Shown: one piece after another, positions 36,624 through 45,519 of the stretch
Numbering within the stretch: position 1 is the stretch's first letter
Layout: each line of letters starts with the position of its first letter
Source: an uncultured Gammaproteobacteria bacterium
GTDB lineage: Bacteria > Pseudomonadota > Gammaproteobacteria > HyVt-429
Length of the DNA: 64,000 nucleotides
Reading direction: 5' to 3'
Assembly: GCA_947259975.1 (NCBI GenBank)
Contig: CAMYOD010000013.1
Span: 48,224 to 112,223, forward strand
Made by a program: the position numbers and the translations under genes
Notes under the pieces: generated by a model
What the model was told of the DNA's origin: nothing
The model's database searches: none
The model's input: the letters and a program-made list of their open reading frames with translations, nothing else

Positions 36624-37913
36624 TTAGTCGCTCGGGCTGCGACTGAAAACGATCTTGCCGCCGACCAGGGTGTGGGTCACCCGGCCGCGCAAATGCCAAC
36701 CGAGGAAGGGTGAGTTGCGTCCGCGGCTGATCATATCGTCAGCTGACAAAATCCACTCGGCGTCCGGATCGAATACGCAGACGTCGGCGGTCGCGCCTAC
36801 TCCCAGATGACCGGCGTCCACACCCAGGATCGCGGCCGGTCGACTCGTCACCAGAGCGACCGCATCGGCGAGCGTAATCATGCCGTCTTCAACCAGTTTG
36901 AGCGTCAATGGTAACAAGGTCTCCAGCCCGGAAATTCCGGGCTCTGCGCGACTGAAGGGTGCCAGCTTGGCATCCGGTTCATGGGGTTGATGGTCTGAGC
37001 ACACCGCCGAGATGACACCGCTTTTCAGGGCGCGGCGCAAGGCATTACGATCGCTCAGGCTGCGCAGTGGCGGCAGCACGTGGCACTGCGTATTGAATGA
37101 ACCCACATCCTGATCGGTAAGGTGGAGATGGTGTGCGGTCACGTCGGCAGTGACCGGTAGCTTGCGTTTTTGTGCTTCCGCAATCATTGCCACCGCGCGT
37201 GCGCTCGACAATTGACAGAAATGCGCCCGCACACCCGTATGTTCCACCAATGCCAGATCGCGGGCGACGCCGACGATCTCCGCGGCTTCCGGGATGCCGG
37301 GAAGCCCGAGGCGCGTACTGACCTCGCCTTCGTGCATACAACCGTCACCGTGTAACCATGGATCTTCCGAGTGCAGCAAAACTGTCAGATCGAAACTCGC
37401 CGCGTATTCCATGGCGCGACGCATAACCCGGGTATCCGTGATCGGTTGCAGGGCGTTACTGAAGGCGACACAGCCGGATTCATCCAATGCCGCCATATCA
37501 CTAAGTAAGTCGCCCTTGAGGCCGCGCGTGAGTGCGCCGACTGGATAAATGAATGCCATACCGAAACGCCAGGCGCGTTGCTGAATCATTTGCGCCATCG
37601 CCGGCGTATCGATGGGTGGGTTGGTGTCGGGCGGGCAGCACAGAGACGTAATGCCGCCGGCGACCGCAGCCTGGGTTTCGCTCTCTATCGTCGCTTTATA
37701 TTCGAGGCCCGGCTCACGCAGACGCGCACGTATGTCGACGAGCCCGGGGCAGACGATCTGGCCACGGACATCCAACGTCCGCGTCTTCTTGAAGCCCTTG
37801 GGAGCGCGCCCGATGCCGACGACGAAACCCTTGTTATCGATGTATATATTCTTGCGCCCATCGATGCCGTTGATCGGATCGATGACGTGCCCGCCCTGAA
37901 TGAGCAGCCCCAT
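36624..37913 (-). CDS. pyrC': Dihydroorotase-like protein PyrC' lacking the HxH metal motif
   Basis: 429 residues, amidohydrolase fold. At the first metal site, where active dihydroorotases have D-x-H-x-H-x-R-E-P-G, it reads DIRARLREPG: both His are Arg (residues 62 and 64). Other site residues remain, including HSEDP, VTAHHLHL and CSDHQPHE. Pseudomonas PyrC' is likewise inactive and is required structurally for the PyrB holoenzyme. The gene abuts pyrB (pyrB ends at 37914), matching the pyrB-pyrC' operon. It therefore probably scaffolds aspartate transcarbamoylase, with an active dihydroorotase encoded elsewhere. Confidence 0.9.
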   Translation of the reverse strand: MGLLIQGGHVIDPINGIDGRKNIYIDNKGFVVGIGRAPKGFKKTRTLDVRGQIVCPGLVDIRARLREPGLEYKATIESETQAAVAGGITSLCCPPDTNPPIDTPAMAQMIQQRAWRFGMAFIYPVGALTRGLKGDLLSDMAALDESGCVAFSNALQPITDTRVMRRAMEYAASFDLTVLLHSEDPWLHGDGCMHEGEVSTRLGLPGIPEAAEIVGVARDLALVEHTGVRAHFCQLSSARAVAMIAEAQKRKLPVTADVTAHHLHLTDQDVGSFNTQCHVLPPLRSLSDRNALRRALKSGVISAVCSDHQPHEPDAKLAPFSRAEPGISGLETLLPLTLKLVEDGMITLADAVALVTSRPAAILGVDAGHLGVGATADVCVFDPDAEWILSADDMISRGRNSPFLGWHLRGRVTHTLVGGKIVFSRSPSD

Positions 37914-38933
37914 CTAGCCGCGCCTCCGTCCGGTGGTGGCCGGGCGTCGTGTGCGGCGGGTGGGCCGCGATTGCGGCGCTTGCCCGCCCATGAGCAAGGC
38001 CATCACCGCCATGCGTATTGCGATCCCGTAGGTGACCTGCGGCAGGATCACCGAGTGTGCGCCGTCGGCGACCGCCGAATCGATATCCAGGCCGCGATTC
38101 ATTGGGCCCGGGTGCATGACGATAACGTCCTTATCGGCATACGCAAGTTTGTCTTCAGTGAGTCCGTAGAGGTTGAAGTATTCCTGTTCGCTGGGAATCA
38201 ACGCACCGCTCATGCGTTCGCGTTGTAGCCGCAACAGAATCACAACATCCACGTCCTCGAGCCCGCCGCGCATGTCGGTAAAGGCGTGTACGCCGAGACG
38301 TTCGATGCCCGCCGGCAATAACGTTCGCGGTGCAATCACTCGCACCTCGGCCGTCCCCAAAGTGGTCAGTGCATGGATCTGCGATCGTGCGACACGGGAA
38401 TGCATGATGTCGCCGACGATGGCGACGCGCAGCTTTTCGAAGCCACCCTTATGCGCGCGAATCGTAAACATGTCGAGCATGGCCTGGGTCGGGTGGGCGT
38501 GACGCCCGTCGCCGGCATTGATAATGCGCACATGCGGCGGGGCATGCTTGGCGATCATGAAGGCGGCACCGCTGTTGCCGTGGCGGACGACGAACAGGTC
38601 CGTGTGCATGGCCTCCAGGTTTCTTACCGTGTCGAGAAGGGTCTCACCCTTACTCGTCGAGGAGTACTGCGGATTCAGATTGATGACGTCCGCAGAAAGA
38701 CGTTTTGCGGCGATTTCGAAGGTCGTGCGGGTGCGGGTGCTGGTCTCGAAAAAAAGATTAACGACCGTCTTGCCGCGTAACAGGGGGACTTTCTTGATTT
38801 CACGTTTGCCGATGGTAATGAACGACTCGGCGGTGTCGAGGATACTCAGCATGAGGTCCTTGTGAAGGCCCTCCGTGGTGAGGAAATGCAGCAGCTGCCC
38901 GTCCGCGTCGATCTGGAGGTCCGTTTCTCTCAA
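37914..38933 (-). CDS. pyrB: Aspartate carbamoyltransferase catalytic subunit PyrB
   Basis: 339 residues. Carbamoyl-phosphate loop [13 protein letters not shown], then [12 protein letters not shown] and [17 protein letters not shown], with MHPGPMNRG near the C-terminus. It catalyses the first committed step of pyrimidine synthesis. The N-terminal extension (about 20 residues) resembles the PyrC'-dependent class of Pseudomonas, and the last 20 residues are an unusual Arg-rich tail. The start overlaps pyrR by 4 bp. Confidence 0.96.
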   Translation of the reverse strand: MRETDLQIDADGQLLHFLTTEGLHKDLMLSILDTAESFITIGKREIKKVPLLRGKTVVNLFFETSTRTRTTFEIAAKRLSADVINLNPQYSSTSKGETLLDTVRNLEAMHTDLFVVRHGNSGAAFMIAKHAPPHVRIINAGDGRHAHPTQAMLDMFTIRAHKGGFEKLRVAIVGDIMHSRVARSQIHALTTLGTAEVRVIAPRTLLPAGIERLGVHAFTDMRGGLEDVDVVILLRLQRERMSGALIPSEQEYFNLYGLTEDKLAYADKDVIVMHPGPMNRGLDIDSAVADGAHSVILPQVTYGIAIRMAVMALLMGGQAPQSRPTRRTRRPATTGRRRG

Positions 38934-39448
38934 TTATCGACCTCCATGATATCCAGGCGGAGTGTGTCAGGGCCCGCCAGTTTGATATGTTGATCGGCGC
39001 CGAGCTCAAGATGCTGCCCGACGACGTCGGCCTGAATGGGCAGCTCGCGCCCATTGCGTTCCACGAGCACCGCGAGCGCCACCGAAGCCGGACGGCCATA
39101 ATCGAAAATCTCGTTGAGTGCCGCGCGGATCGTGCGCCCGGTATGCAGCACATCGTCGACGAGAATGATGTGTCGTTCGCCGACGTCAGCGGGCAGGTGT
39201 GAGGCCTTCACCTCCGGGTTCATGCCGACGCGGGTGAAATCATCACGATAGAAGGAGATGTCCAGGGTGCCCAGGGCCTCCTTGAGCCCGAGCCGGTCAT
39301 GCAGCTGTTCTGCGACCCAGACGCCGCCGGTATGAATGCCGATCATGATGGGATCGAGCTCCAGGTAGGCGCGTAACTCCTGCGCCATGCGCTCGAGTTG
39401 CGCGTCGATATCGATGCGGGATTTGGGATCAGCCTTCGGCACGCTCAT
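38930..39448 (-). CDS. pyrR: Pyrimidine operon regulator/uracil phosphoribosyltransferase PyrR
   Basis: 172 residues from the ATG at 39448 ([17 protein letters not shown]). The PRPP-binding motif is [17 protein letters not shown]. The protein opens with an (D/E)-x-x-L-x-R-M-A-Q-E-like helix as in PyrR. In Gram-positives PyrR is an RNA-binding attenuator; in Pseudomonas the gene lies before pyrB. The frame is open upstream into ruvX, but the 27 extra residues are shadow coding; from this ATG the overlap with ruvX is 20 bp. Confidence 0.93.
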   Translation of the reverse strand: MSVPKADPKSRIDIDAQLERMAQELRAYLELDPIMIGIHTGGVWVAEQLHDRLGLKEALGTLDISFYRDDFTRVGMNPEVKASHLPADVGERHIILVDDVLHTGRTIRAALNEIFDYGRPASVALAVLVERNGRELPIQADVVGQHLELGADQHIKLAGPDTLRLDIMEVDN

Positions 39449-39854
39449 TGAGGAAGGTCTCGAGAATGTGTTGAGCGGCCATACGGTCAACGGACTTGCG
39501 TATACGTCGTCCGGGAACGCCGGCGGCAAGCAAAGAATCGATGGCGGATCTTGAAGTCAGGCGCTCGTCGACCATGTGTAGCGACAGATTGTAACGGCCT
39601 TCCAGCTGGCGGCCAAACTTTCGTGCCAGGGGAGTGATCTCGCATTCCGTGCTGTCCATATTCAGCGGCAGTCCGACCACCAGCGCGTCGGGGCGCCATT
39701 CGTCGATGAGCCGTGATATATGTTGCCAATCCGGGCCTGAGCGGTGCACCGCGACGGTATCCAGTGCCTGTGCCGTCCCCGTTTCCGTACTGCCGATGGC
39801 GACGCCGATCCGTTTGGTCCCGTAGTCGAAAGCGAGATAGGTTCGATTCTTCAA
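39429..39854 (-). CDS. ruvX: Pre-16S rRNA nuclease RuvX/YqgF
   Basis: 141 residues from TTG 39854, which overlaps the algH stop codon. RNase H-like fold with [29 protein letters not shown] and MVDERLTS. It trims the 5' end of 16S rRNA. The rare TTG start is supported because coding similarity begins exactly there; upstream residues are Arg/Gly-rich shadow sequence. Confidence 0.94.
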   Translation of the reverse strand: MKNRTYLAFDYGTKRIGVAIGSTETGTAQALDTVAVHRSGPDWQHISRLIDEWRPDALVVGLPLNMDSTECEITPLARKFGRQLEGRYNLSLHMVDERLTSRSAIDSLLAAGVPGRRIRKSVDRMAAQHILETFLNERAEG

Positions 39855-40405
39855 GCGTGTCCGGCCTGATCGGAGATACGGCTCAGGTCCACGCCCAGAT
39901 GGGCCGCCGCCTCGCTCCAGCGGTCTTCGACAGAGGTTGAAAAAATGATGTCGTCCGAGGCCGGTCCGTTGATCCAGGCGTTGTCGGATATCTCCTGCTC
40001 CAGCTGGCCGCTTGCCCAACCCGCGTAACCCAGCGCAATGAGATAGTGGTTCGGACCGCGCGCTTCGGCGACGGCCTCGAGAATTTCGCGCGAGGCGCTC
40101 AAGCTCAGTGTCTCGCTGACCGGCAATGCCTCGCTGACCGTATCGGTGGTGGCGTGCAGCACGAAGCCGCGCTCACTTTGTACGGGCCCGCCGCTGTAGA
40201 CCGGCACATCCAGGACGCCCGGGTCATGGGCATCGATCTGCATTTCCTCGAAGATGTCCTTTACCGTGATGTCGGTCACGCGGTTAATGACGATCCCGAT
40301 GGCACCGTCCTCATTGTGTTGGCAGATGAGCGTGACCGTGCGGAAGAAATTAGGATCCGCCAGGCTTGGCATAGCGATGAGGAAATTGTTCGTCAGCGAA
40401 TCCAT
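39851..40405 (-). CDS. algH: YqgE/AlgH family protein
   Basis: 184 residues. The N-terminus is diagnostic: LTNNFLIAMPSLADPNFFRTVTLICQHNEDGAIGIVINRV, with YSGGPVQSERGFVLH and ALGYAGWASGQLEQEISDNAW. Function is poorly defined; in Pseudomonas it affects alginate regulation. No ribosome-binding site precedes the ATG, and a perfect TATAAT lies only 9 bp upstream, so the transcript may be leaderless. Confidence 0.95.
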   Translation of the reverse strand: MDSLTNNFLIAMPSLADPNFFRTVTLICQHNEDGAIGIVINRVTDITVKDIFEEMQIDAHDPGVLDVPVYSGGPVQSERGFVLHATTDTVSEALPVSETLSLSASREILEAVAEARGPNHYLIALGYAGWASGQLEQEISDNAWINGPASDDIIFSTSVEDRWSEAAAHLGVDLSRISDQAGHA

Positions 40406-40406
40406 G

Positions 40407-40428
40407 GCTACATATTATAGTATGTAGC
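40407..40428 (-). promoter_or_regulatory. Palindrome containing a TATAAT -10 element before algH
   Basis: Arms GCTACATA and TATGTAGC (8 bp each) flank a 6-bp centre. Read on the - strand, TATAAT occupies 40414-40419, 9 bp before the algH ATG. No good -35 box is seen. It is a possible operator/promoter with the start at or near the initiation codon. Confidence 0.5.
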
Positions 40429-40453
40429 GGCGCCCGGCACCCCGGTGTCGGCA

Positions 40454-40640
40454 CCGGTTAGTGGCTCAGTTTGCAATAAAGTCCCGCGTCGGCTGGACGC
40501 CCGCCCAGCTTAATCTCGCGCTACTTCCCTGTAGCGCTCGAATCGCGGCCTTGTGCTTCGCTCTCCCTGCGTCGCGCAAGGCCGGACGACGCTTGGCGGG
40601 CGTCCAGCCGACGCGGGAGGCAAACTGAGCCACTAACCGG
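40454..40640. repeat. Complex palindromic element, copy 2 (intact)
   Basis: Exact 21-bp terminal inverted repeats (40454-40474 and 40620-40640, beginning CCGGTTAGTGGCTCAG) are followed by exact 23-bp inner repeats (40483-40505 and 40595-40617, beginning CCCGCGTCGGCTGGACG). Inside are a hairpin GCGCTAC-TTCCCT-GTAGCGC (40518-40537) and a CGGCCTTG/CAAGGCCG stem. It fills the gap between tonB and algH and is homologous to copy 1. Confidence 0.92.
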
Positions 40641-40663
40641 CACTGCGGCTCACGCGGCCGCAG

Positions 40664-41566
40664 CTAACGACTGCGTAGCACGCTATCGCGCATAAACTGC
40701 CAGGTGCGTGTAATGTGCAAAATATCGGTCTCCGCAAGTATCTCGTCGGGAAACGGCGCAAACGGCGAGGCCAGTCGCACGATGCGCGTCGCCGCGTCAT
40801 CGAGCACCTTATGGCCGGATGCACGTTGAATGCTGATCTCGTTGACTGTTCCGTCCGGATTCAGGGCCACGCTCAGGACCAGGTCGCCGGTCAGCCCGAG
40901 CCGCTTGGCTTGTTCCGGATAGTTCAGATTACCGATACGTTCGACCTTGGCGCGCCAGGCATCCATATAGGCGGCATACCGGTACTCGCGCGTGCGTGCG
41001 CTGATGAATTTGCGACGCGGCCGTTTCTGATAGGCCTCCCACGACTGACTGAGTTCTGCGCTCAACCGCGCCCGTTCGGTTTGCCAGGTCTCGGGTTGGA
41101 TAAGGCCAATAGAGGGAGGCGCCGGTTGTGGGCGCGGCGTGACCGGCACCGGTTCGGGACGCGGGATAGCGGTGGCGTCCGGTTTATTTTGGGTGATCAG
41201 TTCCCGCTTCGGTTCCACGGTCGGCGCGGCGGGGGGTGTGCGGCGGCGCGCCACGGGCGGTTTCTGCGGCTGGCTGGAGATCTCCTGGATCGGTAGCGGG
41301 CTGCGCGGAACCGCGGGCTCGTCCCGGTCGCCGCCGCCTTCCTGGTTTGCCTGCGCCAGGAAGTCCGCGGTGTCGGGTTTGGTGTCGCTCTTGGTCTGGA
41401 CCAGTGTGATCTCGAGGGTGGGCATCGAGTCCGGGCGGTCCAGGATCTTGGGCACCGTGAAGGTGATACCCAGCACGAAAATCAGGTGGATAAGGGCGGA
41501 TCCGAAGACGGTGAGGCCAAAACGGTCGTTGCCGGAGAATTCTGATACGTCCGCAACCGTGTGCAT
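40664..41566 (-). CDS. tonB: TonB-family energy transducer
   Basis: 300 residues. A membrane anchor near residues 17-40 (FGLTVFGSALIHLIFVLGITFTV), a Pro/Arg-rich periplasmic linker and a C-terminal TonB domain (YPEQAKRLGLTGDLVLSVALNPDGTVNEISIQRASGHKVLDDAATRIVRLASPFAPFP). It transmits proton-motive energy to outer-membrane receptors; no exbBD is nearby. The gene sits in the gshB-to-algH block as in Pseudomonas. Confidence 0.92.
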   Translation of the reverse strand: MHTVADVSEFSGNDRFGLTVFGSALIHLIFVLGITFTVPKILDRPDSMPTLEITLVQTKSDTKPDTADFLAQANQEGGGDRDEPAVPRSPLPIQEISSQPQKPPVARRRTPPAAPTVEPKRELITQNKPDATAIPRPEPVPVTPRPQPAPPSIGLIQPETWQTERARLSAELSQSWEAYQKRPRRKFISARTREYRYAAYMDAWRAKVERIGNLNYPEQAKRLGLTGDLVLSVALNPDGTVNEISIQRASGHKVLDDAATRIVRLASPFAPFPDEILAETDILHITRTWQFMRDSVLRSR

Positions 41567-42087
41567 TAGCTAATGTGTCGGCTCCGCTCCAAAATCATCG
41601 CCGCCATTATACCGTTAATAATCCCGAATACGACCGCTGCCGTCATCAGTACCGGCAACAGCAGAAGCAGCGCCTGATGCGGGACAAACAGGGTGTAGGC
41701 GGCAAGAAACTGGCAGCCCATGTGCGCCATGGCGGCCAGCACACTGAGGCCTATGGCACCGAATCGAATCCGGCTGACCTGTGCCAGGCCGAGGATACCG
41801 ATACTGCCGAGCATGCCGCTCAGGCTAAGCAAAAAAGTGGGCGATAGAAAAGTACCGAGTATCAGACTGCCGACGATAACCCTGAGTGCCGATACCCATG
41901 CCGCGCTGCGCCAATTGAACTGCAGCAGCACCAACACGGTGACGATGTTGGCAAACCCCGGCTTAAACCCCGGCACCGGGCTGGGGATGGCGGCCTCGAG
42001 TACGTGCAGGCCGATCGCCAGTGCCGCGAGCCATGCGATACGATGATCATCGCGCGTGGTCGCAACTCGCAGTGTAGTCGATGACAT
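41566..42087 (-). CDS. Gx transporter family membrane protein
   Basis: 173 residues, about five hydrophobic helices. Family pattern: HVLEAAIPSPVPGFKPGFANIVTVLVL, then LRVIVGSLILGTFLSPTFLLSLSG. Related proteins are annotated heptaprenyl diphosphate synthase component I or Gx transporter and resemble ECF-type S components. It shares one base with tonB and follows the NusG-II and ApbE genes, with which it recurs in other bacteria. Substrate unknown. Confidence 0.85.
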   Translation of the reverse strand: MSSTTLRVATTRDDHRIAWLAALAIGLHVLEAAIPSPVPGFKPGFANIVTVLVLLQFNWRSAAWVSALRVIVGSLILGTFLSPTFLLSLSGMLGSIGILGLAQVSRIRFGAIGLSVLAAMAHMGCQFLAAYTLFVPHQALLLLLPVLMTAAVVFGIINGIMAAMILERSRHIS

Positions 42088-42165
42088 GATGCAGGTGTCT
42101 TGCCTCGCCGCGCGTCCAGCCGTGAGTGCATGGCCGGGCGCATTCGGTGGTCGATATCGCGGAAC

Positions 42166-42543
42166 TCAGAAGCTCACCGCATCATAATGCCGATGCGTCG
42201 ACGCGACTTGCGCGCTAACCCGGTTAGGCATGCACACGGCGGAATCACCGGCGTGACGATGCCAGCCGCTGCGAATACAGATCTTCTGCTGGCAGGCGGA
42301 CGCTGCAAACCGTATGCGCTGTTTGTTGATCTCGATGGTAGCCGGGCCAAGATGACCGTCAACGGTGAATCGGGCATCCCTTGCCAGCGGCACTTCGATC
42401 GGTGCTCGGTTTGCGACCTGGATGATGGCGATATCCGCGCCCTGATCACCGCCCCACATCGTCCCATAGAGGCCGGCCAGAATGCTCATCGCAACCAGCA
42501 GAACAATAATATCGGCCGGCGGCAAGAGCCTAGAGCGGTGCAC
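42166..42543 (-). CDS. NusG domain II-containing membrane-anchored protein
   Basis: 125 residues. An N-terminal membrane helix (ADIIVLLVAMSILAGLYGTMW, about 10-30) and a small beta domain with the family's Cys/His motif (CQQKICIRSGWHRHAGDSAVCMPN). It belongs to the NusG_II domain family found with Gx transporters and ApbE, not to the transcription factor NusG itself. It overlaps apbE by 14 bp. Confidence 0.85.
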   Translation of the reverse strand: MHRSRLLPPADIIVLLVAMSILAGLYGTMWGGDQGADIAIIQVANRAPIEVPLARDARFTVDGHLGPATIEINKQRIRFAASACQQKICIRSGWHRHAGDSAVCMPNRVSAQVASTHRHYDAVSF

Positions 42544-43573
42544 TGATCATTACCTCGCGAGCATTTCGATCTACAAAGCGGATACGTTCGGCCATTTTTG
42601 GATTCATATGCACCGTGCCGTTTGCATCCACCAGCATGACATAGCGAATCCCCAGCGCCCGGGCGATATCATGCCACCGCGTCGGTCCGGCGACAATGAG
42701 CGCGGTGGCCGCCGCATCGGCCTCGGTTGCGCGACCGTGTATCACGGTGACGGAAACGGCGCCCCGCGCCGGGCGGCCGGTGCGGGGGTCGAGAATATGA
42801 TGATAGCGTCGTCCCTCGTATTCGAATGAGCGCTCGTAGTCGCCCGAGGTAAAGACACTTTCCTCACCGTTGACGTCGAGCCAGGCCAATACGCCTTGGC
42901 CGCGCGGGTCCCGCACGCCGACCCGCCAGGGCACGCCGTCCTTGTCGCCAATGACGCGCAGATCGCCCCCCGCGTTGATAATGGCATTGTCGATCCCGGC
43001 CGCGCGCAGACGCGAGATGCCGATGTCCACCGCATGACCCTTGGCGATGCCGCCAAAGTCCAGTTTAACCGCTGGATTGCTGCTGCGAAGGCGAATGCCG
43101 TCGAGCGTGACATCATCCATGGTGGGTCGCTGTGCCAATAGTGCATCGATTTGCGAATCGCTTGGCGGTTGTGTCGGCAGCTCATCACTGTGAAAACCCC
43201 AAAACGCGACGAGTTTGCCCATGGCCGGGTTAAACAGACCGTCACTCAATGTGTAGAGGCGCTTCGATTCCTTGATCAACGGTAGATTCGACAAGGACAC
43301 GGACGACCACTCCGTCGTCGCAAGCAGCGCATTGACGCGACCAAGCGAGCCGGCACGCCATGGGTGCAGCGCGGTATGGAGATAGCGAAAATCGGCAAAC
43401 ACGTTTGCCGCCGCATCACGCGCCGCGGCGGTTTCCACGCCGGCGATCTGAATCTCGACAAGCGTGCCGAAGACGAAACGCTGTTCACGATAGATATCAG
43501 GCGCGCAGCCGGTCAGGCCAATCGCGATGAAAATAAACAGGGCCGCCGCAACAACGGTCTGTACCGACCTCAT
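42530..43573 (-). CDS. apbE: FAD:protein FMN transferase ApbE (lipoprotein)
   Basis: 347 residues. A lipoprotein signal with lipobox LTGC near residue 23 is followed by the ApbE fold: KLDFGGIAKGHAVD, INAGGDLRVIG, YHHILDPRTGRPA and ATEADAAATALIV. It attaches FMN to Thr of periplasmic flavoproteins such as RnfG or NqrBC. It overlaps gshB by 4 bp. Confidence 0.95.
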   Translation of the reverse strand: MRSVQTVVAAALFIFIAIGLTGCAPDIYREQRFVFGTLVEIQIAGVETAAARDAAANVFADFRYLHTALHPWRAGSLGRVNALLATTEWSSVSLSNLPLIKESKRLYTLSDGLFNPAMGKLVAFWGFHSDELPTQPPSDSQIDALLAQRPTMDDVTLDGIRLRSSNPAVKLDFGGIAKGHAVDIGISRLRAAGIDNAIINAGGDLRVIGDKDGVPWRVGVRDPRGQGVLAWLDVNGEESVFTSGDYERSFEYEGRRYHHILDPRTGRPARGAVSVTVIHGRATEADAAATALIVAGPTRWHDIARALGIRYVMLVDANGTVHMNPKMAERIRFVDRNAREVMISAPL

Positions 43574-44523
43574 CGTTTGGTGAGTCGGTCTACGATTGCA
43601 TCCATCAATTGTGCGCCGATGTTGAGATCATACAGGGCATCTAATTCGCGAATGCAGGTGGGGCTGGTGACATTGACCTCCGTCAAATAGTCGCCAATGA
43701 CATCGAGACCCGCGAACAATACGCTCTTCTGCCGCAGCACCGGGCCGACTTCGTCACAGATTTCCCGGTCGCGGTCACTCAAGGCAACGCCTTCGCCCCG
43801 ACCACCCGTAGCGAGATTGGCCCGCGTCTCGCCAGGCGCGGCCAGGCGTGCCAGGGCATAGGGGATCGGCTCGCCGTCGATCATGAGAATTCGTTTGTCA
43901 CCGTCCTTGATCTCCGGGATGAAGCGTTGCGCCATGATGGTGCGGGTGCCGAAATTCGTCAGCGTCTCGAACGTCACATTGATATTCGGGTCGTCGGGTC
44001 GAACGCGGAATATCGATGCACCGCCCATGGTATCAAGGGGCTTGAGAATACAGTCATTTTGCTCGGTCACGAATGCGCGCAAGCGGTCCATGGAGCTCGT
44101 TACCAGCGTGGGCGGCGTATACTGGCTGAACCAGGAAATGAAAAACTTTTCGTTCGCGTCACGCAGTGCCTGGGGCTTGTTCACAACCAAAGCACCTTCC
44201 ATCTCCGCCAGTTCCAGCAGATAGGTGGCGAAGACATATTCCATATCGAACGGTGGGTCCTTGCGCATCAGGATGACATCGAGGTCACGCAAGGCCGTGG
44301 TGCGCTCGTCACCGAATTCGAACCAGTGCTGAGAATCGTCGCTGACGCTGAGTTCGCGCATGCGCGCGAAGGTCGTTCCGTCGCGGGCGAAGAGATCCGC
44401 CGGTTCCATGTACCAGAGCGGCCAATCACGCGCCTGTGCTGCCAGCAGCATCGCGAGGGTGCTGTCCTTCTTGACCTTGATGGATCCGATCGGATCCATG
44501 ATGACGCCGAGGGCGGTAGTCAT
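43570..44523 (-). CDS. gshB: Glutathione synthetase GshB
   Basis: 317 residues, ATP-grasp. The N-terminus (LGVIMDPIGSIKVKKDSTLAMLLAAQ) and MRKDPPFDMEYVFATYLLE, NKPQALRDANEK, KPLDTMGGASIFRV and NVTSPTCIRELD are all family motifs. It joins gamma-glutamylcysteine and glycine. It is divergent from pilG across 511 bp, as in Pseudomonas. Confidence 0.97.
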   Translation of the reverse strand: MTTALGVIMDPIGSIKVKKDSTLAMLLAAQARDWPLWYMEPADLFARDGTTFARMRELSVSDDSQHWFEFGDERTTALRDLDVILMRKDPPFDMEYVFATYLLELAEMEGALVVNKPQALRDANEKFFISWFSQYTPPTLVTSSMDRLRAFVTEQNDCILKPLDTMGGASIFRVRPDDPNINVTFETLTNFGTRTIMAQRFIPEIKDGDKRILMIDGEPIPYALARLAAPGETRANLATGGRGEGVALSDRDREICDEVGPVLRQKSVLFAGLDVIGDYLTEVNVTSPTCIRELDALYDLNIGAQLMDAIVDRLTKR

Positions 44524-45034
44524 GGGTGCGGGGAGCTCCGATCAGGGTCAAGCGCGGGTGTGGTGGCGCAGTCCCGGGTCGATTGCGGCCGCGGTGCCGG
44601 CTTGTAGGGGTGTTGTTGCGTCAAAATATTCGGCCTTGGGCGCAGCCGCCCCGGATGTCGGCCCGCATCATAGCAGCTTCAATTCCGTGGCGCCCTCACT
44701 GCTTCCGGCGCCCCATCGCGACTCGGGATCGTGCGCGCGGGCGGCGTCAGGCCGCGGCTGGATCGGCGCGGCGGAATGAGGCCACGGCTGATTCCGATCG
44801 CGGAGGTGGTAATCCCGGCGGCCTCGTCTACCCTTAGGGGAGTGTCGAGATGTGCCTATAACCTTAATTTTAGTGCAGGATTGGCAATTGCCATAATCTT
44901 ATGCTAAGAAATCATTTAGCTAGCGCTAATTATAAAGAAAGCACATGAGCACCGTTGCGTAACTCAAACGGGGGGATGTGTGCATGCTGCAGGGCGTCAG
45001 TGTCGAGCCAAGTGTCCGGTTAATGGGGGGGCGA
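44524..45034. other. Intergenic region between gshB and pilG, AT-rich near pilG
   Basis: No gene is visible. Bases 44524-44850 are GC-rich like the rest. Bases 44855-44945 are distinctly AT-rich (TTGGCA at 44881, TATAAA at 44931, and TTAGC/GCTAA arms around 44916-44929). This is the likely promoter region of the pilG operon, although no confidently spaced -35/-10 pair was found. Confidence 0.5.
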
Positions 45035-45421
45035 ATGCCAACCAAGGTAATGATTATCGACGACAGTAACACCATCCGTCGGACAACGGAGGCGTTGTTG
45101 TCGAAAGCAGGATACGAGGTTCTCGTGGCTGCGGATGGATTTGAAGCGATGTCGATGATCACAGATCACCGGCCCGACATCATATTTGTCGATATCATGA
45201 TGCCGCGACTGGATGGCTACCAGACCTGTTCGCTCATCAAACACAACCGGCAGTTTCGCAATACGCCGGTCATCATGCTTTCCAGCAAAGACGGATTATT
45301 CGATCGCGCACGCGGACGCATTGCCGGTTCGGAAGAGCATGTAAACAAGCCGTTTACGCAGCACGATCTGATTCAGGTAATCAATAAGCACGTGCCGAGG
45401 GCGAAAAAGGTCGCATCCTAG
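45035..45421 (+). CDS. pilG: Twitching-motility response regulator PilG
   Basis: 128 residues, one receiver domain: KVMIIDDSNTIRRTTEALL, phospho-acceptor in IIFVDIMMPRLDGYQTC, VIMLSSKDGLFDRARGRIAGSE and the NKPF Lys. This is very close to Pseudomonas PilG, which signals ChpA output to type IV pilus extension. The start at ATG 45035 follows a GGGGGG run; ATG 45023 is an alternative. Confidence 0.95.
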   Translation: MPTKVMIIDDSNTIRRTTEALLSKAGYEVLVAADGFEAMSMITDHRPDIIFVDIMMPRLDGYQTCSLIKHNRQFRNTPVIMLSSKDGLFDRARGRIAGSEEHVNKPFTQHDLIQVINKHVPRAKKVAS

Positions 45422-45519
45422 TGATGCGCCTGAATGCCGGTAACGATAAGAACATCCCGGGAGAGGGAGGTTTTTCTGTAAATGGGCAACAAACACTCTA
45501 AGTGGTAATCGGGGTAGGA

